Assembly: GCA_016234745.1 (NCBI GenBank)
Contig: JACRAR010000079.1
Span: forward strand, 1 to 59,586
Length of the DNA: 59,586 nt
Source: Betaproteobacteria bacterium
GTDB taxonomy: Bacteria; Pseudomonadota; Gammaproteobacteria; Burkholderiales; Rhodocyclaceae
Reading direction: 5' to 3'
Shown: positions 1 to 8,228 of the stretch, piece by piece
How positions within the stretch are numbered: the stretch's first letter is position 1
How the letters are laid out: each line of letters opens with the position of its first letter
The notes under the pieces: model-generated
Seen by the model: only the letters and a program-made list of their open reading frames with translations
The model's database searches: none
Told to the model about the DNA's origin: nothing
Program-made: the position numbers and the translations under genes

Positions 1-1
1 G

Positions 2-181
2 GGACTGACCCACAAGGACGACACCCTGCCGCCGCGGCTGCTGAAGGAGCCGTGCAAGACCGGAGCGCAGAAGGGCAAGGTGTGCGAACTGGACAAGATG
101 CTGCCGGAGTATTATCAGGTGCGCGGCTGGAACAAGGAAGGCGTGCCGACACCCGACACGCGCACCCGTCTCGGCCTGTAA
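2..181 (+). CDS. Aldehyde:ferredoxin oxidoreductase family protein, C-terminal fragment
   Basis: Only the last 59 codons are present; the gene starts left of the window. The tail EYYQVRGWNKEGVPT followed by a terminal RLGL matches the conserved C-terminus of the AOR family, whose members carry tungsten-bis-pterin and interconvert carboxylic acids and aldehydes. The BamB subunit of class II benzoyl-CoA reductases belongs to the same family, so the substrate cannot be decided from this piece. A strong terminator follows at once, and a MoaD-like gene comes next, which fits a pterin-cofactor enzyme. Confidence 0.8.
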   Translation, partial: GLTHKDDTLPPRLLKEPCKTGAQKGKVCELDKMLPEYYQVRGWNKEGVPTPDTRTRLGL

Positions 182-190
182 TTCAATCTG

Positions 191-237
191 CCGCGGGGCC
201 TGCCTCGCTCTTGCCGAGCGGGGGCTCCGCGGTTTTT
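191..237 (+). terminator. Rho-independent terminator after the AOR-family gene
   Basis: CCGCGG at 191-196 can pair with CCGCGG at 227-232, and CGCTC (206-210) pairs with GAGCG (216-220) around a TTGCC loop, with G/C-rich pairing between. A T5 run follows at 233-237. It lies nine bases after the AOR stop codon and 19 bases before the moaD-like start. Confidence 0.8.
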
Positions 238-255
238 ATGGGCGACTGATTTAAA

Positions 256-510
256 ATGAAGGCTGCACTGAAGTTGTATGCCTCGCTGTCTGACTATCTG
301 CCGGCCGAGTCGCGCAAAACCAATCGGATCGAACTCGAACTTGAACCTGGTACCACGGTGATGGACCTGATCGACCGTTATCGTTTGCCGCAACAGCTTT
401 GCAAGCTGGTTCTCATCGATGGTTCTTTCGTGCCGCCAGAAGAGCGGGAGGCACGCGCGCTTCAAGAAGGGGAGGTTCTCGCGATCTGGCCTCCGATCGC
501 GGGAGGATGA
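256..510 (+). CDS. MoaD/ThiS-like sulfur carrier protein
   Basis: An 84-residue protein with a beta-grasp look that ends in IAGG. The C-terminal Gly-Gly is what MoaD and ThiS use for adenylation and thiocarboxylation before donating sulfur to the molybdopterin precursor. The N-terminal MKAALKLYASLSDYLP resembles MoaD. Its position right behind an AOR-family gene suggests a dedicated carrier for tungsten/molybdenum pterin assembly rather than the housekeeping MoaD (inference). The start codon has no clear Shine-Dalgarno sequence. Its stop overlaps the next start in an ATGA. Confidence 0.75.
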   Translation: MKAALKLYASLSDYLPAESRKTNRIELELEPGTTVMDLIDRYRLPQQLCKLVLIDGSFVPPEEREARALQEGEVLAIWPPIAGG

Positions 511-794
511 GGCTGCCGCAATCTTTCGAGATCGTGCTCTCGCGTGCCGACTTCGTCCGGTTGCTCCCCGCTGCGGTTGGAAATGATCAATTCATGGATG
601 AAGGCGCTGTTTTCCGGCATGAGGAACAGCACCGCTCCTGGCGCATCGACTTCGATTCCCTCCCCGAGCTCATGATGGGTCAACTGCGCCTGGAGAGGCA
701 TCGACTGACTTTTTCTTTTGCGGGATACTCGGATGCTGAAATAGGTGACTTCATGTCCCGGTTTGAGGTCAATTTCCGACGGGGCGGAGGTTGA
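507..794 (+). CDS. Conserved hypothetical protein coupled to the MoaD-like gene
   Basis: A 95-residue protein beginning MRLPQSFEIVLSRADF and ending in RRGGG. I chose ATG 507 because it overlaps the preceding stop (ATGA), which implies translational coupling. No catalytic motif, signal peptide or membrane segment is visible. It has many acidic and aromatic residues (HEEQHRSWRIDFDSLPEL) and looks like a small soluble domain. By context it may help assemble or mature the upstream oxidoreductase. I do not recognise the family. Confidence 0.6.
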   Translation: MRLPQSFEIVLSRADFVRLLPAAVGNDQFMDEGAVFRHEEQHRSWRIDFDSLPELMMGQLRLERHRLTFSFAGYSDAEIGDFMSRFEVNFRRGGG

Positions 795-796
795 TC

Positions 797-805
797 TGTT
801 AGAAT
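797..805 (+). promoter_or_regulatory. Extended -10 promoter for the 4.5S RNA
   Basis: TGTTAGAAT is an extended -10 element (TGn followed by TAGAAT). It ends nine bases before the first paired base of the 4.5S RNA, the right distance for the transcription start. No convincing -35 box is seen. Confidence 0.5.
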
Positions 806-813
806 CCTCGACG

Positions 814-907
814 GCGGGCCTCCCCGCATTGCGGGGTGGTGAACCTGGTCAGGTCCGGAAGGAAGCAGCCACAGCTATTTTCTGCAAGTGCCGGGGGTAA
901 GGCTCGC
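814..907 (+). ncRNA. ffs: Signal recognition particle RNA (4.5S, small bacterial type)
   Basis: The sequence carries the conserved SRP core GGTCAGGTCCGGAAGGAAGC at 847-866 and the matching AGCAGCC. GCGGGCC (814-820) pairs with GGCTCGC (901-907), closing a single long hairpin about 94 nt long. This RNA binds Ffh to target nascent membrane proteins. It sits directly upstream of dnaX, a common proteobacterial arrangement. The exact 5' and 3' ends are estimated from the terminal helix. Confidence 0.95.
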
Positions 908-967
908 CACCTGTCTATTTTCAGCCGCACCCACAGATACCATGGCCATATTTCGGGTTCCTGCCGC

Positions 968-2575
968 ATGAGCTACCAGGTTCTTGCCCGCAAATGGCGT
1001 CCCAAGTCGTTTGCCACCCTCGTGGGGCAGGAGCATGTCGTGCGTGCCTTGACCCATGCGCTCGACCAGCAACGCCTTCATCACGCCTATCTGTTTACCG
1101 GAACACGCGGTGTTGGCAAGACCACCATTGCACGGATCCTGGCCAAGGCATTGAATTGCGAAGCCGGAATCACTTCCCAGCCCTGCGGCACCTGCTCTTC
1201 CTGCCTGGAGATCGACAGCGGCCGCTTCATCGATCTGATTGAGGTTGACGCTGCCACCAACACCAAAGTCGACGAAATGCGCCAGCTGCTGGAGAACGCC
1301 ACCTACGCGCCGACGCGGGGCCGTTTCAAGGTGTATGTCATCGATGAAGTGCATATGCTCTCCAACTCGGCCTTCAATGCCATGTTGAAGACTTTGGAGG
1401 AGCCGCCCGAGCACATCAAATTCATTCTTGCCACCACCGACCCGCAGAAGATTCCGGTGACTGTGCTGAGCCGCTGCCTGCAATTCAACCTGAAACAGAT
1501 GCCGCAGACGCACATCATTACCCATTTGGGGCAGATACTGGAGAAGGAGGGTGTACCCTGCGAACCAGCTGCGCTCAAGCAATTGGCAAAGGCCGCTGCC
1601 GGCAGCATGCGCGATGCGCTCAGTCTGCTTGATCAGGCGATTGCGCATGGTGCCGGCAAGGTTGAGGAAGCTAACGTAAGAGACATGCTCGGAACGGTCG
1701 GCGATGATTATCTTTTCGGCATCCTCGATGCCCTGAGGGCAGGCGATGTAGAGAGTCTGCTCGCCGTGGCCGATCTCATGAATACGCGCAGCCTCAGCTT
1801 TGATGCCGCTTTGCAGGACCTGGCAACCTTGTTTCATCGAATCGCCCTGGCGCAGTTTGCGCCGCAGGCGCTGGCTGACGATAGCGAGCGGCAGCGTTTA
1901 ATGCCGTATGCGAGTGCCTTCGATGGAGAATACCTTCAACTGGCATACCAGATTGCCATTCACGGCCGTGATGATCTCGGGCTGGCGCCGGATGAGCGCG
2001 CCGGATTCAGCATGACTTTGTTGCGCTTGTACGCGTTCCGTCCCGAGACCCCAGTTCCGCTTGGCGAGGCCGCAACGAAACGGGAAGGCTCTATTCCTTC
2101 TCTCGTATCTACGCCATCTGTCACAAAGCGCAAGGAACCTGCCGCTCGGCAAAAATCGATTTCAGCTTCTGCTGCGGAAGGCAGCGGCGACAAGGAAGCG
2201 CATGACTGGCATGAAATTACGACACAGCTCAATCTTGGCGGCATGGTGCGCAGCTTGGCGCAGCATTGCGAGCTGGCTGAGGTTGGCGCCGATGTGATCA
2301 CCTTGCGTCTGCCGCCGGCGCATAAATATCTGCTAGGCAAGACACATCAGGACAAATTGCAGGCCGAACTCCAAAACTACTATGGCCGGCCGCTCAGGCT
2401 CAACATCGTGTTGGCAGCCACGGCTGAGGAAACTCCCGCAGAGCGCGGTCGTCAGTTGCAGCGCGAACGTCAGGAGCGAGCCATTGCAGCGATTGAGCAG
2501 GACAGTTTCGTCCGCAATGTGGTCGAGCTGTTTGATGCCACGATCAACGAATCATCCATCAAACCGATTAACTAA
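968..2575 (+). CDS. dnaX: DNA polymerase III subunit gamma/tau
   Basis: A 535-residue clamp-loader ATPase. The start [15 protein letters not shown] is the family's standard N-terminus; an in-frame upstream extension would run into the 4.5S RNA and was discarded. Walker A is GTRGVGKTT near residue 45, followed by the zinc-binding Cys set (NCE...CGTCSSC) and the DEVHML Walker B. A Pro/Ser-rich linker around residues 370-410 precedes the C-terminal tau domain that contacts the polymerase. It is short for a tau protein, and I see no clear A-AAA-AAG slippery site, so a separate gamma product is not supported. ybaB and recR follow closely, as is usual. Confidence 0.95.
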   Translation: MSYQVLARKWRPKSFATLVGQEHVVRALTHALDQQRLHHAYLFTGTRGVGKTTIARILAKALNCEAGITSQPCGTCSSCLEIDSGRFIDLIEVDAATNTKVDEMRQLLENATYAPTRGRFKVYVIDEVHMLSNSAFNAMLKTLEEPPEHIKFILATTDPQKIPVTVLSRCLQFNLKQMPQTHIITHLGQILEKEGVPCEPAALKQLAKAAAGSMRDALSLLDQAIAHGAGKVEEANVRDMLGTVGDDYLFGILDALRAGDVESLLAVADLMNTRSLSFDAALQDLATLFHRIALAQFAPQALADDSERQRLMPYASAFDGEYLQLAYQIAIHGRDDLGLAPDERAGFSMTLLRLYAFRPETPVPLGEAATKREGSIPSLVSTPSVTKRKEPAARQKSISASAAEGSGDKEAHDWHEITTQLNLGGMVRSLAQHCELAEVGADVITLRLPPAHKYLLGKTHQDKLQAELQNYYGRPLRLNIVLAATAEETPAERGRQLQRERQERAIAAIEQDSFVRNVVELFDATINESSIKPIN

Positions 2576-2595
2576 GCGATCCAGGAGAACTCAGC

Positions 2596-2919
2596 ATGAT
2601 GAAAGGTGGCATTGCCGGCCTGATGAAGCAAGCGCAACAAATGCAGGAGCGCATGGCAAAAGCTCAGGATGAGCTCGCCTCGATTGAAGTAGAGGGCCAG
2701 TCCGGCGCCGGCATGGTCAAGGTGTCGATGACCTGCAAGCATGATGTTCGGCGCGTCGCAATTGATGCCTCGGTGATGGACGACAAGGAAATGCTGGAGG
2801 ATCTGGTTGCAGCAGCAGTCAATGACGCCGTGCGCAAGGTCGAAGTCACCACCCAGGAAAAAATGAGCGGTTTCACCGCCGGTCTGCAACTTCCGCCGGG
2901 TATGAAGTTACCCTTTTAA
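2596..2919 (+). CDS. ybaB: YbaB/EbfC family nucleoid-associated protein
   Basis: A 107-residue protein starting [17 protein letters not shown], typical of the YbaB/EbfC DNA-binding family that forms tweezer-like dimers on the nucleoid. AGGAGAA stands ahead of two adjacent ATGs (2596 and 2599), and either may be used. It lies between dnaX and recR and overlaps the recR start by one base (TAATG), so the three genes are probably co-transcribed and act in replication and repair. Confidence 0.93.
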   Translation: MMKGGIAGLMKQAQQMQERMAKAQDELASIEVEGQSGAGMVKVSMTCKHDVRRVAIDASVMDDKEMLEDLVAAAVNDAVRKVEVTTQEKMSGFTAGLQLPPGMKLPF

Positions 2920-3509
2920 TGCCAGGCAGTCTCGAGAATCTTATCGAAGCGTTGCGCTGCCTGCCCAGCGTCGGGCCGAAGTCTGCGCAACGCATGGCCT
3001 ACTACCTGTTGCAGCGTGAGCGCCCTGGTGCGCAACGTCTGGTAGATGCCCTGACAGCGGCACTTTCCCGGATTCGGCATTGCCAGCGCTGCAACACCTT
3101 TACCGAAGATGAATGCTGCGAGCGCTGCTCTTCCGCCAAGCGCGACCCGTCCTTGTTGTGCGTCGTGGAAATGCCAGTAGACCTGAACATGATGGAGCAG
3201 ACTCATGCCTTCAATGGTCTGTACTATGTCCTGATGGGGAGGCTTAGTCCGCTCGACGGGATCGGGCCGAAGGAGCTCAAACTGGAAAGATTGCTTGAAC
3301 GCGCCTGCGATGGAGCGGTCAAGGAGGTCATCATGGCTACCAATTTTACCAACGAGGGAGAGGCGACCGCACATTACCTTTCCGACTTGCTTCATACGCG
3401 AGGCATCAAGGTCAGTCGCATGGCGCGCGGCTTGCCGGTGGGCGGCGAGCTTGAATTTACCGACGCCGGCACCATTGCCCAGGCGTTTTACGAACGCCGT
3501 GATTATTGA
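2919..3509 (+). CDS. recR: Recombination mediator RecR
   Basis: A 196-residue protein. The N-terminal helix-hairpin-helix ([17 protein letters not shown]) is followed by a four-Cys zinc finger (CQRC...CCERC, about residues 54-72) and then a Toprim domain with [13 protein letters not shown] and [14 protein letters not shown]. With RecF and RecO it loads RecA on SSB-coated gapped DNA. The start overlaps the ybaB stop. Length is normal for the family. Confidence 0.95.
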   Translation: MPGSLENLIEALRCLPSVGPKSAQRMAYYLLQRERPGAQRLVDALTAALSRIRHCQRCNTFTEDECCERCSSAKRDPSLLCVVEMPVDLNMMEQTHAFNGLYYVLMGRLSPLDGIGPKELKLERLLERACDGAVKEVIMATNFTNEGEATAHYLSDLLHTRGIKVSRMARGLPVGGELEFTDAGTIAQAFYERRDY

Positions 3510-3584
3510 TGCGGAAGGCCAATATACACACGGTCTTTTCGCAATGAGCTGCAACAGAGCTTTTATTCGAGATTGATTATCCGG

Positions 3585-3590
3585 TATAAT
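3585..3590 (+). promoter_or_regulatory. Probable -10 box of the petABC promoter
   Basis: A perfect TATAAT lies 45 bases before the petA start in the recR-petA gap. The best -35 at a 17-base spacer is the weak TTTATT, so the call rests mainly on the -10 match and the position. Confidence 0.5.
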
Positions 3591-3634
3591 TAACAAGTAT
3601 TTGGGTTGGCATTCAGCAAAATAAGGACAGAACA

Positions 3635-4237
3635 ATGGCTTGTGATGACAAGGTGGATTGCGGTCGGCGGCGTCTGATCGTGGCCACTGCGACGGCGGGA
3701 GGCGTAGCAGGTGTCGTTGCGGCGATTCCGTTTGTGGCAAGCATGCTGCCTTCTGAACGTGCCAAGTCGGCGGGTGCCCCTGTCGAAGTTGATATCAGCA
3801 AACTTGCACCCGGACAGATGATCACGGTCGAATGGCGCGGCAAACCGGTATGGATCATCAACCGTACCAAGGAAATGCTCGAGTCCCTCAAGAAAGCCGA
3901 TGACAAAGTCAGCGATCCGAACTCGGAAAAGCCGATGCAGCCTGAATACTGCAAGAATGAAACACGGTCGATCAAGCCGGAGATTTTTGTTGCGGTCGGC
4001 ATATGCACCCATCTGGGCTGCTCGCCCACCGACAAGTTCAAGACCGGGGCCGAAAGCGGAATCGATGCCGATTGGCCGGGAGGCTTCCTCTGTCCATGTC
4101 ATGGTTCGACCTTCGACCTGGCAGGCCGGGTGTATAAGAACAAGCCTGCGCCGGACAATCTCGAAGTGCCGGCCCACAAGTACTTGGGCGACACCAAGAT
4201 CGTGATTGGCATCAGCCAAGACAGCAAGGGGGCCTGA
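3635..4237 (+). CDS. petA: Ubiquinol-cytochrome c reductase iron-sulfur (Rieske) subunit
   Basis: A 200-residue subunit of the bc1 complex, which passes electrons from ubiquinol to cytochrome c1 at the periplasmic face. A twin-arginine type signal anchor is visible (CGRRRLIVATATAGG, then a hydrophobic stretch to about residue 38). The 2Fe-2S ligands lie in CTHLGC (about residues 128-133) and CPCHGS (about 151-156), the two classic Rieske loops. AGGACAG precedes the ATG. It leads the petABC operon, with petB starting three bases after its stop. Confidence 0.96.
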   Translation: MACDDKVDCGRRRLIVATATAGGVAGVVAAIPFVASMLPSERAKSAGAPVEVDISKLAPGQMITVEWRGKPVWIINRTKEMLESLKKADDKVSDPNSEKPMQPEYCKNETRSIKPEIFVAVGICTHLGCSPTDKFKTGAESGIDADWPGGFLCPCHGSTFDLAGRVYKNKPAPDNLEVPAHKYLGDTKIVIGISQDSKGA

Positions 4238-4240
4238 CCG

Positions 4241-5506
4241 ATGAATGCGAAATTGACCGCGCTGCTCGGCTGGGTGGATGAACGTTTTCCGCTGACGGCC
4301 AATTGGAAGGCCCACCTTGCGGAATACTATGCACCGAAGAACTTCAATTTCTGGTATTTCTTCGGCTCGCTGGCGATTCTGGTGCTGGGATTGCAGATCA
4401 TCACCGGTATTTTCCTGACCATGCACTACAAACCCGATGCCGCGCTCAATGCTTCGGGCGTTCCGGTGGCCTTTGCCAGTGTCGAATACATCATGCGCGA
4501 TGTTCCCTGGGGATGGCTGGTGCGCTACATGCACTCAACCGGTGCTTCGGCTTTCTTCGTGGTGATTTACCTGCACATGTTTCGTGGCCTGCTTTATGGT
4601 TCCTACCGCAAGCCGCGCGAACTCATCTGGTTGTTTGGCATGATCATTTTCCTTTTGCTCATGGCTGAAGCCTTCTTTGGTTATTTGCTGCCATGGGGAC
4701 AGATGTCATTCTGGGGTGCCCAGGTGATCGTTAATCTGTTTTCTGCCATTCCCTTGATCGGGCCGGATCTGTCAATCTGGCTGCGAGGCGATTTTGTCGT
4801 CGGCGATGCCACGTTGAATCGTTTCTTTTCATTCCACGTGATTCTGGTCCCCCTGGTGCTGCTGGGGCTGGTCGCCGCCCATATTCTGGCGTTGCATGAG
4901 GTCGGCTCGAACAATCCTGACGGCATAGAAATCAAGAAGAAAAAGGACGCCAACGGGATTCCGCTCGATGGTATTCCGTTTCATCCGTATTACACGGTGA
5001 AGGACATTGTCGGGGCGGTGGCCTTTCTCATGATCTTCTCCTTGGTGATATTTTTCATGCCGGAGTTCGGTGGTTACTTCCTCGAGTACAACAATTTCTT
5101 CCCTGCCGATCCGCTGGCCACGCCACCGCATATCGCACCGGTCTGGTATTTCACGCCCTTTTACTCCATGTTGCGCGCGGTCACTGTCAACTTCTTCTGG
5201 ATCGACGCCAAGTTCTGGGGCGTGGTGGCAATGGGCGGCGGCGTCGTGATCCTGCTTTTTCTGCCTTGGCTCGATCGCAGCCCGGTCAAGTCGATTCGTT
5301 ACAAGGGACCGATTTTCAAGTCTGCTGTGGCGGTTTTCGTCATTTGTTTCCTCATCCTCGGTTATCTCGGCATGCTGGCGCCAACTCCGCTGCGCACCTT
5401 GTTGTCGCAGATCTGCACCCTGCTTTATTTTGCTTTCTTCCTGCTCATGCCGATCTACAGCCAGTTGGATAAATGCAAACCGGAACCGGAAAGGCTCACG
5501 GGATAA
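4241..5506 (+). CDS. petB: Cytochrome b of the bc1 complex
   Basis: A 421-residue membrane protein with at least eight hydrophobic helices. Haem-ligand His pairs are visible in HSTGASAFFVVIYLH and in HVILVPLVLLGLVAAH. The Qo-site motif reads PVWY rather than the PEWY of mitochondria. The central loop carries a Lys-rich insert (EIKKKKDANG) after about residue 225. The stop overlaps the petC start by one base (TAATG). Length and order match proteobacterial bc1 operons. Confidence 0.96.
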   Translation: MNAKLTALLGWVDERFPLTANWKAHLAEYYAPKNFNFWYFFGSLAILVLGLQIITGIFLTMHYKPDAALNASGVPVAFASVEYIMRDVPWGWLVRYMHSTGASAFFVVIYLHMFRGLLYGSYRKPRELIWLFGMIIFLLLMAEAFFGYLLPWGQMSFWGAQVIVNLFSAIPLIGPDLSIWLRGDFVVGDATLNRFFSFHVILVPLVLLGLVAAHILALHEVGSNNPDGIEIKKKKDANGIPLDGIPFHPYYTVKDIVGAVAFLMIFSLVIFFMPEFGGYFLEYNNFFPADPLATPPHIAPVWYFTPFYSMLRAVTVNFFWIDAKFWGVVAMGGGVVILLFLPWLDRSPVKSIRYKGPIFKSAVAVFVICFLILGYLGMLAPTPLRTLLSQICTLLYFAFFLLMPIYSQLDKCKPEPERLTG

Positions 5507-6213
5507 TGAGAAAACTGTTCTTCGCCTTGCTGTTTATGCCGTTGGCCGCTTTGGCTTCGGCCGAACTGCATCTGGACAAGGCACCGGACCGGACGCACGA
5601 TATGGCAGCGCTGCAAAATGGCGCAAAAGTATTCGTCAATTATTGCCTGAACTGCCACTCGGCTTCGTATATGCGCTACAACCGTTTGCGGGATATCGGT
5701 CTCAGTGAAGATCAGATCCGGGAAAATCTGATGTTTACCGCCGACAAGGTCGGCGAACCGATGCGCATCGCCATGCAGCGTGCCGAAGCCAAGGTTTGGT
5801 TCGGCAAGGCACCGCCGGATCTGACGATCATCGCACGGGCAAGAGCTTCCGAATTTGGTTCTGGTGCCGACTGGCTTTACACCTATCTGCGGACTTTCTA
5901 CCGTGATGACAAGCGTCCGACTGGTTGGAACAATCTGGTTTTCGAGAATGTTGGCATGCCGCACGTGCTCTGGGAGCTGCAGGGCCAGCAGGTGCTGGGT
6001 CAGGATCACAAGCTGAGCATAGCCAGACCGGGTAAACTCAAGCCGGAAGAGTACGATTCGCTGGTTGCCGACTTGGTGGGGTATCTCCGGTATATGGCTG
6101 AACCCATCGCGGAGACGCGCAAACAATTGGGTGTGGCCGTTCTGATCGCCCTGGGCGTATTGTTGGTCTTTTCCTATGCACTCAAGCGTGAGTACTGGAA
6201 AGACGTTCACTAA
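5506..6213 (+). CDS. petC: Cytochrome c1
   Basis: A 235-residue haem protein. ATG 5506 overlaps the petB stop and gives a clean signal peptide (MRKLFFALLFMPLAALASAE). The haem-binding motif CLNCH lies at about residues 46-50, and the likely axial Met is in the DDKRPTGWNN...VGMPHVLWE region. A C-terminal helix (LGVAVLIALGVLLVFSYAL) anchors it in the inner membrane, leaving a short basic tail. It accepts electrons from the Rieske protein and reduces soluble cytochrome c. Confidence 0.95.
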   Translation: MRKLFFALLFMPLAALASAELHLDKAPDRTHDMAALQNGAKVFVNYCLNCHSASYMRYNRLRDIGLSEDQIRENLMFTADKVGEPMRIAMQRAEAKVWFGKAPPDLTIIARARASEFGSGADWLYTYLRTFYRDDKRPTGWNNLVFENVGMPHVLWELQGQQVLGQDHKLSIARPGKLKPEEYDSLVADLVGYLRYMAEPIAETRKQLGVAVLIALGVLLVFSYALKREYWKDVH

Positions 6214-6323
6214 CATTTTATTTATCGAACCGCGCAATGTTGCATATGGGGCATCGAGACCACAATTCACCAGCAGTACGCCGCGTGGTGCGGGATGCCG
6301 ACTATTCCTGGGGTACCAGTACC

Positions 6324-6920
6324 ATGATGAACCTGTATTCGGGCACCACATGCCCGTTTAGCCATCGCTGCCGCATCGTCCTGTACGAAAAGCAGATGGA
6401 TTTTCAGGTGATCGATGTCGATTTGTTCAACAAGCCGGAGGACATCGCGGTCATCAATCCCTACAATCGCGTTCCCGTGCTGGTCGACCGCGACCTCGTC
6501 CTGTATGAATCCAACATCATCAACGAATATATCGATGAGCGCTTTCCGCATCCGCAACTGATGCCGCCGGATCCGATCATGCGCGCGCGCGCTCGGCAAC
6601 TGCTGTTTACCATGGAAAACGAGTTGTTCAGCCATATCGAGGTGTTGGAGAGAAATCTCAAATCGGCCGAAAAATCCCGTCTGCATGTGCGTGACCGCCT
6701 CACCGAACTGGCGCCTATTTTCAGTAAGCAAAAACACATGCTGGGCGACGAGTTTTCCATGCTGGATGTGGCGATTGCACCACTGCTGTGGCGGCTGGAT
6801 CATTACGGCATCGAACTCGACAAGTCTGCGGCGACCCTGCTCAAGTACGCGGAGCGTATCTTCAGTCGTCAGGGCTTCATTGATGCCCTGACACCCTCCG
6901 AAAAGGTCATGCGCCGCTAA
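6324..6920 (+). CDS. sspA: Stringent starvation protein A (GST fold)
   Basis: About 199 residues, starting MMNLYSGTTCPFSHRCRIVL. This is the SspA/glutathione-S-transferase N-terminus (thioredoxin-like, residues 1-80), followed by the all-helical GST C-domain. SspA binds RNA polymerase under starvation and generally lacks GST activity. A longer reading frame reaches to 6237 but would add an unlikely His/Arg-rich leader, so I kept the ATG pair at 6324/6327. Lying between petC and sspB is the common betaproteobacterial order. Confidence 0.9.
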   Translation: MMNLYSGTTCPFSHRCRIVLYEKQMDFQVIDVDLFNKPEDIAVINPYNRVPVLVDRDLVLYESNIINEYIDERFPHPQLMPPDPIMRARARQLLFTMENELFSHIEVLERNLKSAEKSRLHVRDRLTELAPIFSKQKHMLGDEFSMLDVAIAPLLWRLDHYGIELDKSAATLLKYAERIFSRQGFIDALTPSEKVMRR

Positions 6921-6927
6921 TCAGGCC

Positions 6928-7344
6928 ATGGCCGGAGTCCCATCGACCAAGCCTTACCTGATCCGCGCCATCCAGGAATGGTGCCTCGATCAGGGATTCA
7001 CTCCTTATCTGGCGGTTACCGTGACTTCGCGGACTAAGGTGCCGCGGGATTACGTCAAGGATGGGCAGATCGTTCTTAACCTGGGGCCTGAAGCGACTCA
7101 TCAGTTGATGATGGGAAACGACTTCATCACGTTTTCGGCGCGCTTCAACGGTGTCGCGCAGGCGCTATCGATCCCGATCGACAATATATCGGCCATCTAT
7201 GCACGCGAAAATGGTCAGGGCATGGCTTTCGAGGTTGTTGCGGAAGAGACCGGCACTGCGGGAGACAAATCGGCATCGGTTGAAGAAGAATCCTCGGTTC
7301 CGCCCGTAACTCCTCCAAAATCGCATCTCACCCGCGTCAAGTAA
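6928..7344 (+). CDS. sspB: ClpXP protease specificity-enhancing factor SspB
   Basis: A 138-residue adaptor that tethers ssrA-tagged peptides to ClpX. The folded domain (TKPYLIRAIQEWCLDQGFTPYL ... NDFITFSARFNG) fills residues 1-105, and an acidic linker leads to the C-terminal PPKSHLTRVK, the basic/hydrophobic tail that docks on the ClpX N-domain. It starts seven bases after sspA and ends three bases before the convergent downstream gene. Confidence 0.93.
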   Translation: MAGVPSTKPYLIRAIQEWCLDQGFTPYLAVTVTSRTKVPRDYVKDGQIVLNLGPEATHQLMMGNDFITFSARFNGVAQALSIPIDNISAIYARENGQGMAFEVVAEETGTAGDKSASVEEESSVPPVTPPKSHLTRVK

Positions 7345-7347
7345 ATC

Positions 7348-8142
7348 TCAAAACCGCAGGCGACCTTGCGGGAGAGGCTGGACAAGCTGCAGACGCGTGA
7401 TGGTCGGTCGAAGATCCAATCCGGACTGCTGCTTAAGTTCCAGTGCCTGTGCCCGCATTTCCGCCAGGGTGACATCGACTGCTTCGCCGAAGGCGGCAAA
7501 GGCGATGGCGTTGCCGCTGTCCAGGGAGGGGAAAACCAGGGAGCGTTGTTCGAAAGCCTCATGGATGCGTTCGGCGCTGGCAGCATACCCTCTGCTGCGG
7601 CTGAGTAGATTGCTGATCAGCAGACCTTGCGAAGTCAGGCGTTTGCGACAGGCTGTATAGAATTCCGACGTATCCAGCATGTCCACCGGACCCTTCGGAC
7701 CGTAGCCGTCGGCGAATATGGCGTCGAATTTCCTGCCCGATTGCTTGATGTAATCGGCTGCATCGGCGATCACGATCTTCAAGCGCCGCGGATCCTCCGG
7801 AAGAGAAAACTGCTGGAGCGCCAGCGGAGGAATGCGTGCATCGATTTCAACTGCAGTGATACGCGATTGCGGCAGATGCAGGTATATATATTTGGCCAGC
7901 GAGCCCGCGCCCAATCCGATTAACAAGACACGCTGCGGCCAATCCTTTTCCGGGCGCAACAGCAGACAGGCCATCATCTCGCGGGTGTAGGCCAATTCCA
8001 GAGCAAATGGACGGCGGATGCGCATCGAACCCTGAATCCATTCTGAACCGAAATGCAGATTGCGAACGCCAGCCTCTTCGGAAACCTCCAGGGAGTAGGG
8101 CAGTATTTCTGATTTTTGGGCGTTTAGTGAAGGGCTTTTCAT
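7348..8142 (-). CDS. Spermidine-synthase-like (SpeE family) protein
   Basis: A 264-residue protein with a Rossmann-type methyltransferase fold. VLLIGLGAGSLAKYIYLHLP is the nucleotide-binding loop, followed by ITAVEIDARI (acidic ribose-binding residue) and FDAIFADGYG. True spermidine synthases usually show GGGDG where this has GLGAG, so aminopropyl transfer is doubtful; many such proteins are fused or orphan relatives of unknown substrate. It converges with sspB, leaving three bases between stops. Confidence 0.75.
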   Translation of the reverse strand: MKSPSLNAQKSEILPYSLEVSEEAGVRNLHFGSEWIQGSMRIRRPFALELAYTREMMACLLLRPEKDWPQRVLLIGLGAGSLAKYIYLHLPQSRITAVEIDARIPPLALQQFSLPEDPRRLKIVIADAADYIKQSGRKFDAIFADGYGPKGPVDMLDTSEFYTACRKRLTSQGLLISNLLSRSRGYAASAERIHEAFEQRSLVFPSLDSGNAIAFAAFGEAVDVTLAEMRAQALELKQQSGLDLRPTITRLQLVQPLPQGRLRF

Positions 8143-8228
8143 GGCCGCAGCGTTACTTCGAAATTGCTTGGGAAGTCTCCCGGCTTTTGCAATGCGTGCA
8201 CCAATCCGCGTCCAGAATCCAAGTCAGT

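Noticed and set aside
836-967. N-terminal extension of the dnaX reading frame
   Set aside because: It runs through the 4.5[16 protein letters not shown] at 968 is the usual DnaX start.
2100-2180. Possible tau/gamma frameshift site in dnaX (short A-runs)
   Set aside because: No A-AAA-AAG type heptamer with a following stem-loop was found.
7348-8142. True spermidine synthase
   Set aside because: The cofactor loop is GLGAG rather than GGGDG and there is no speD nearby; only the fold was called.
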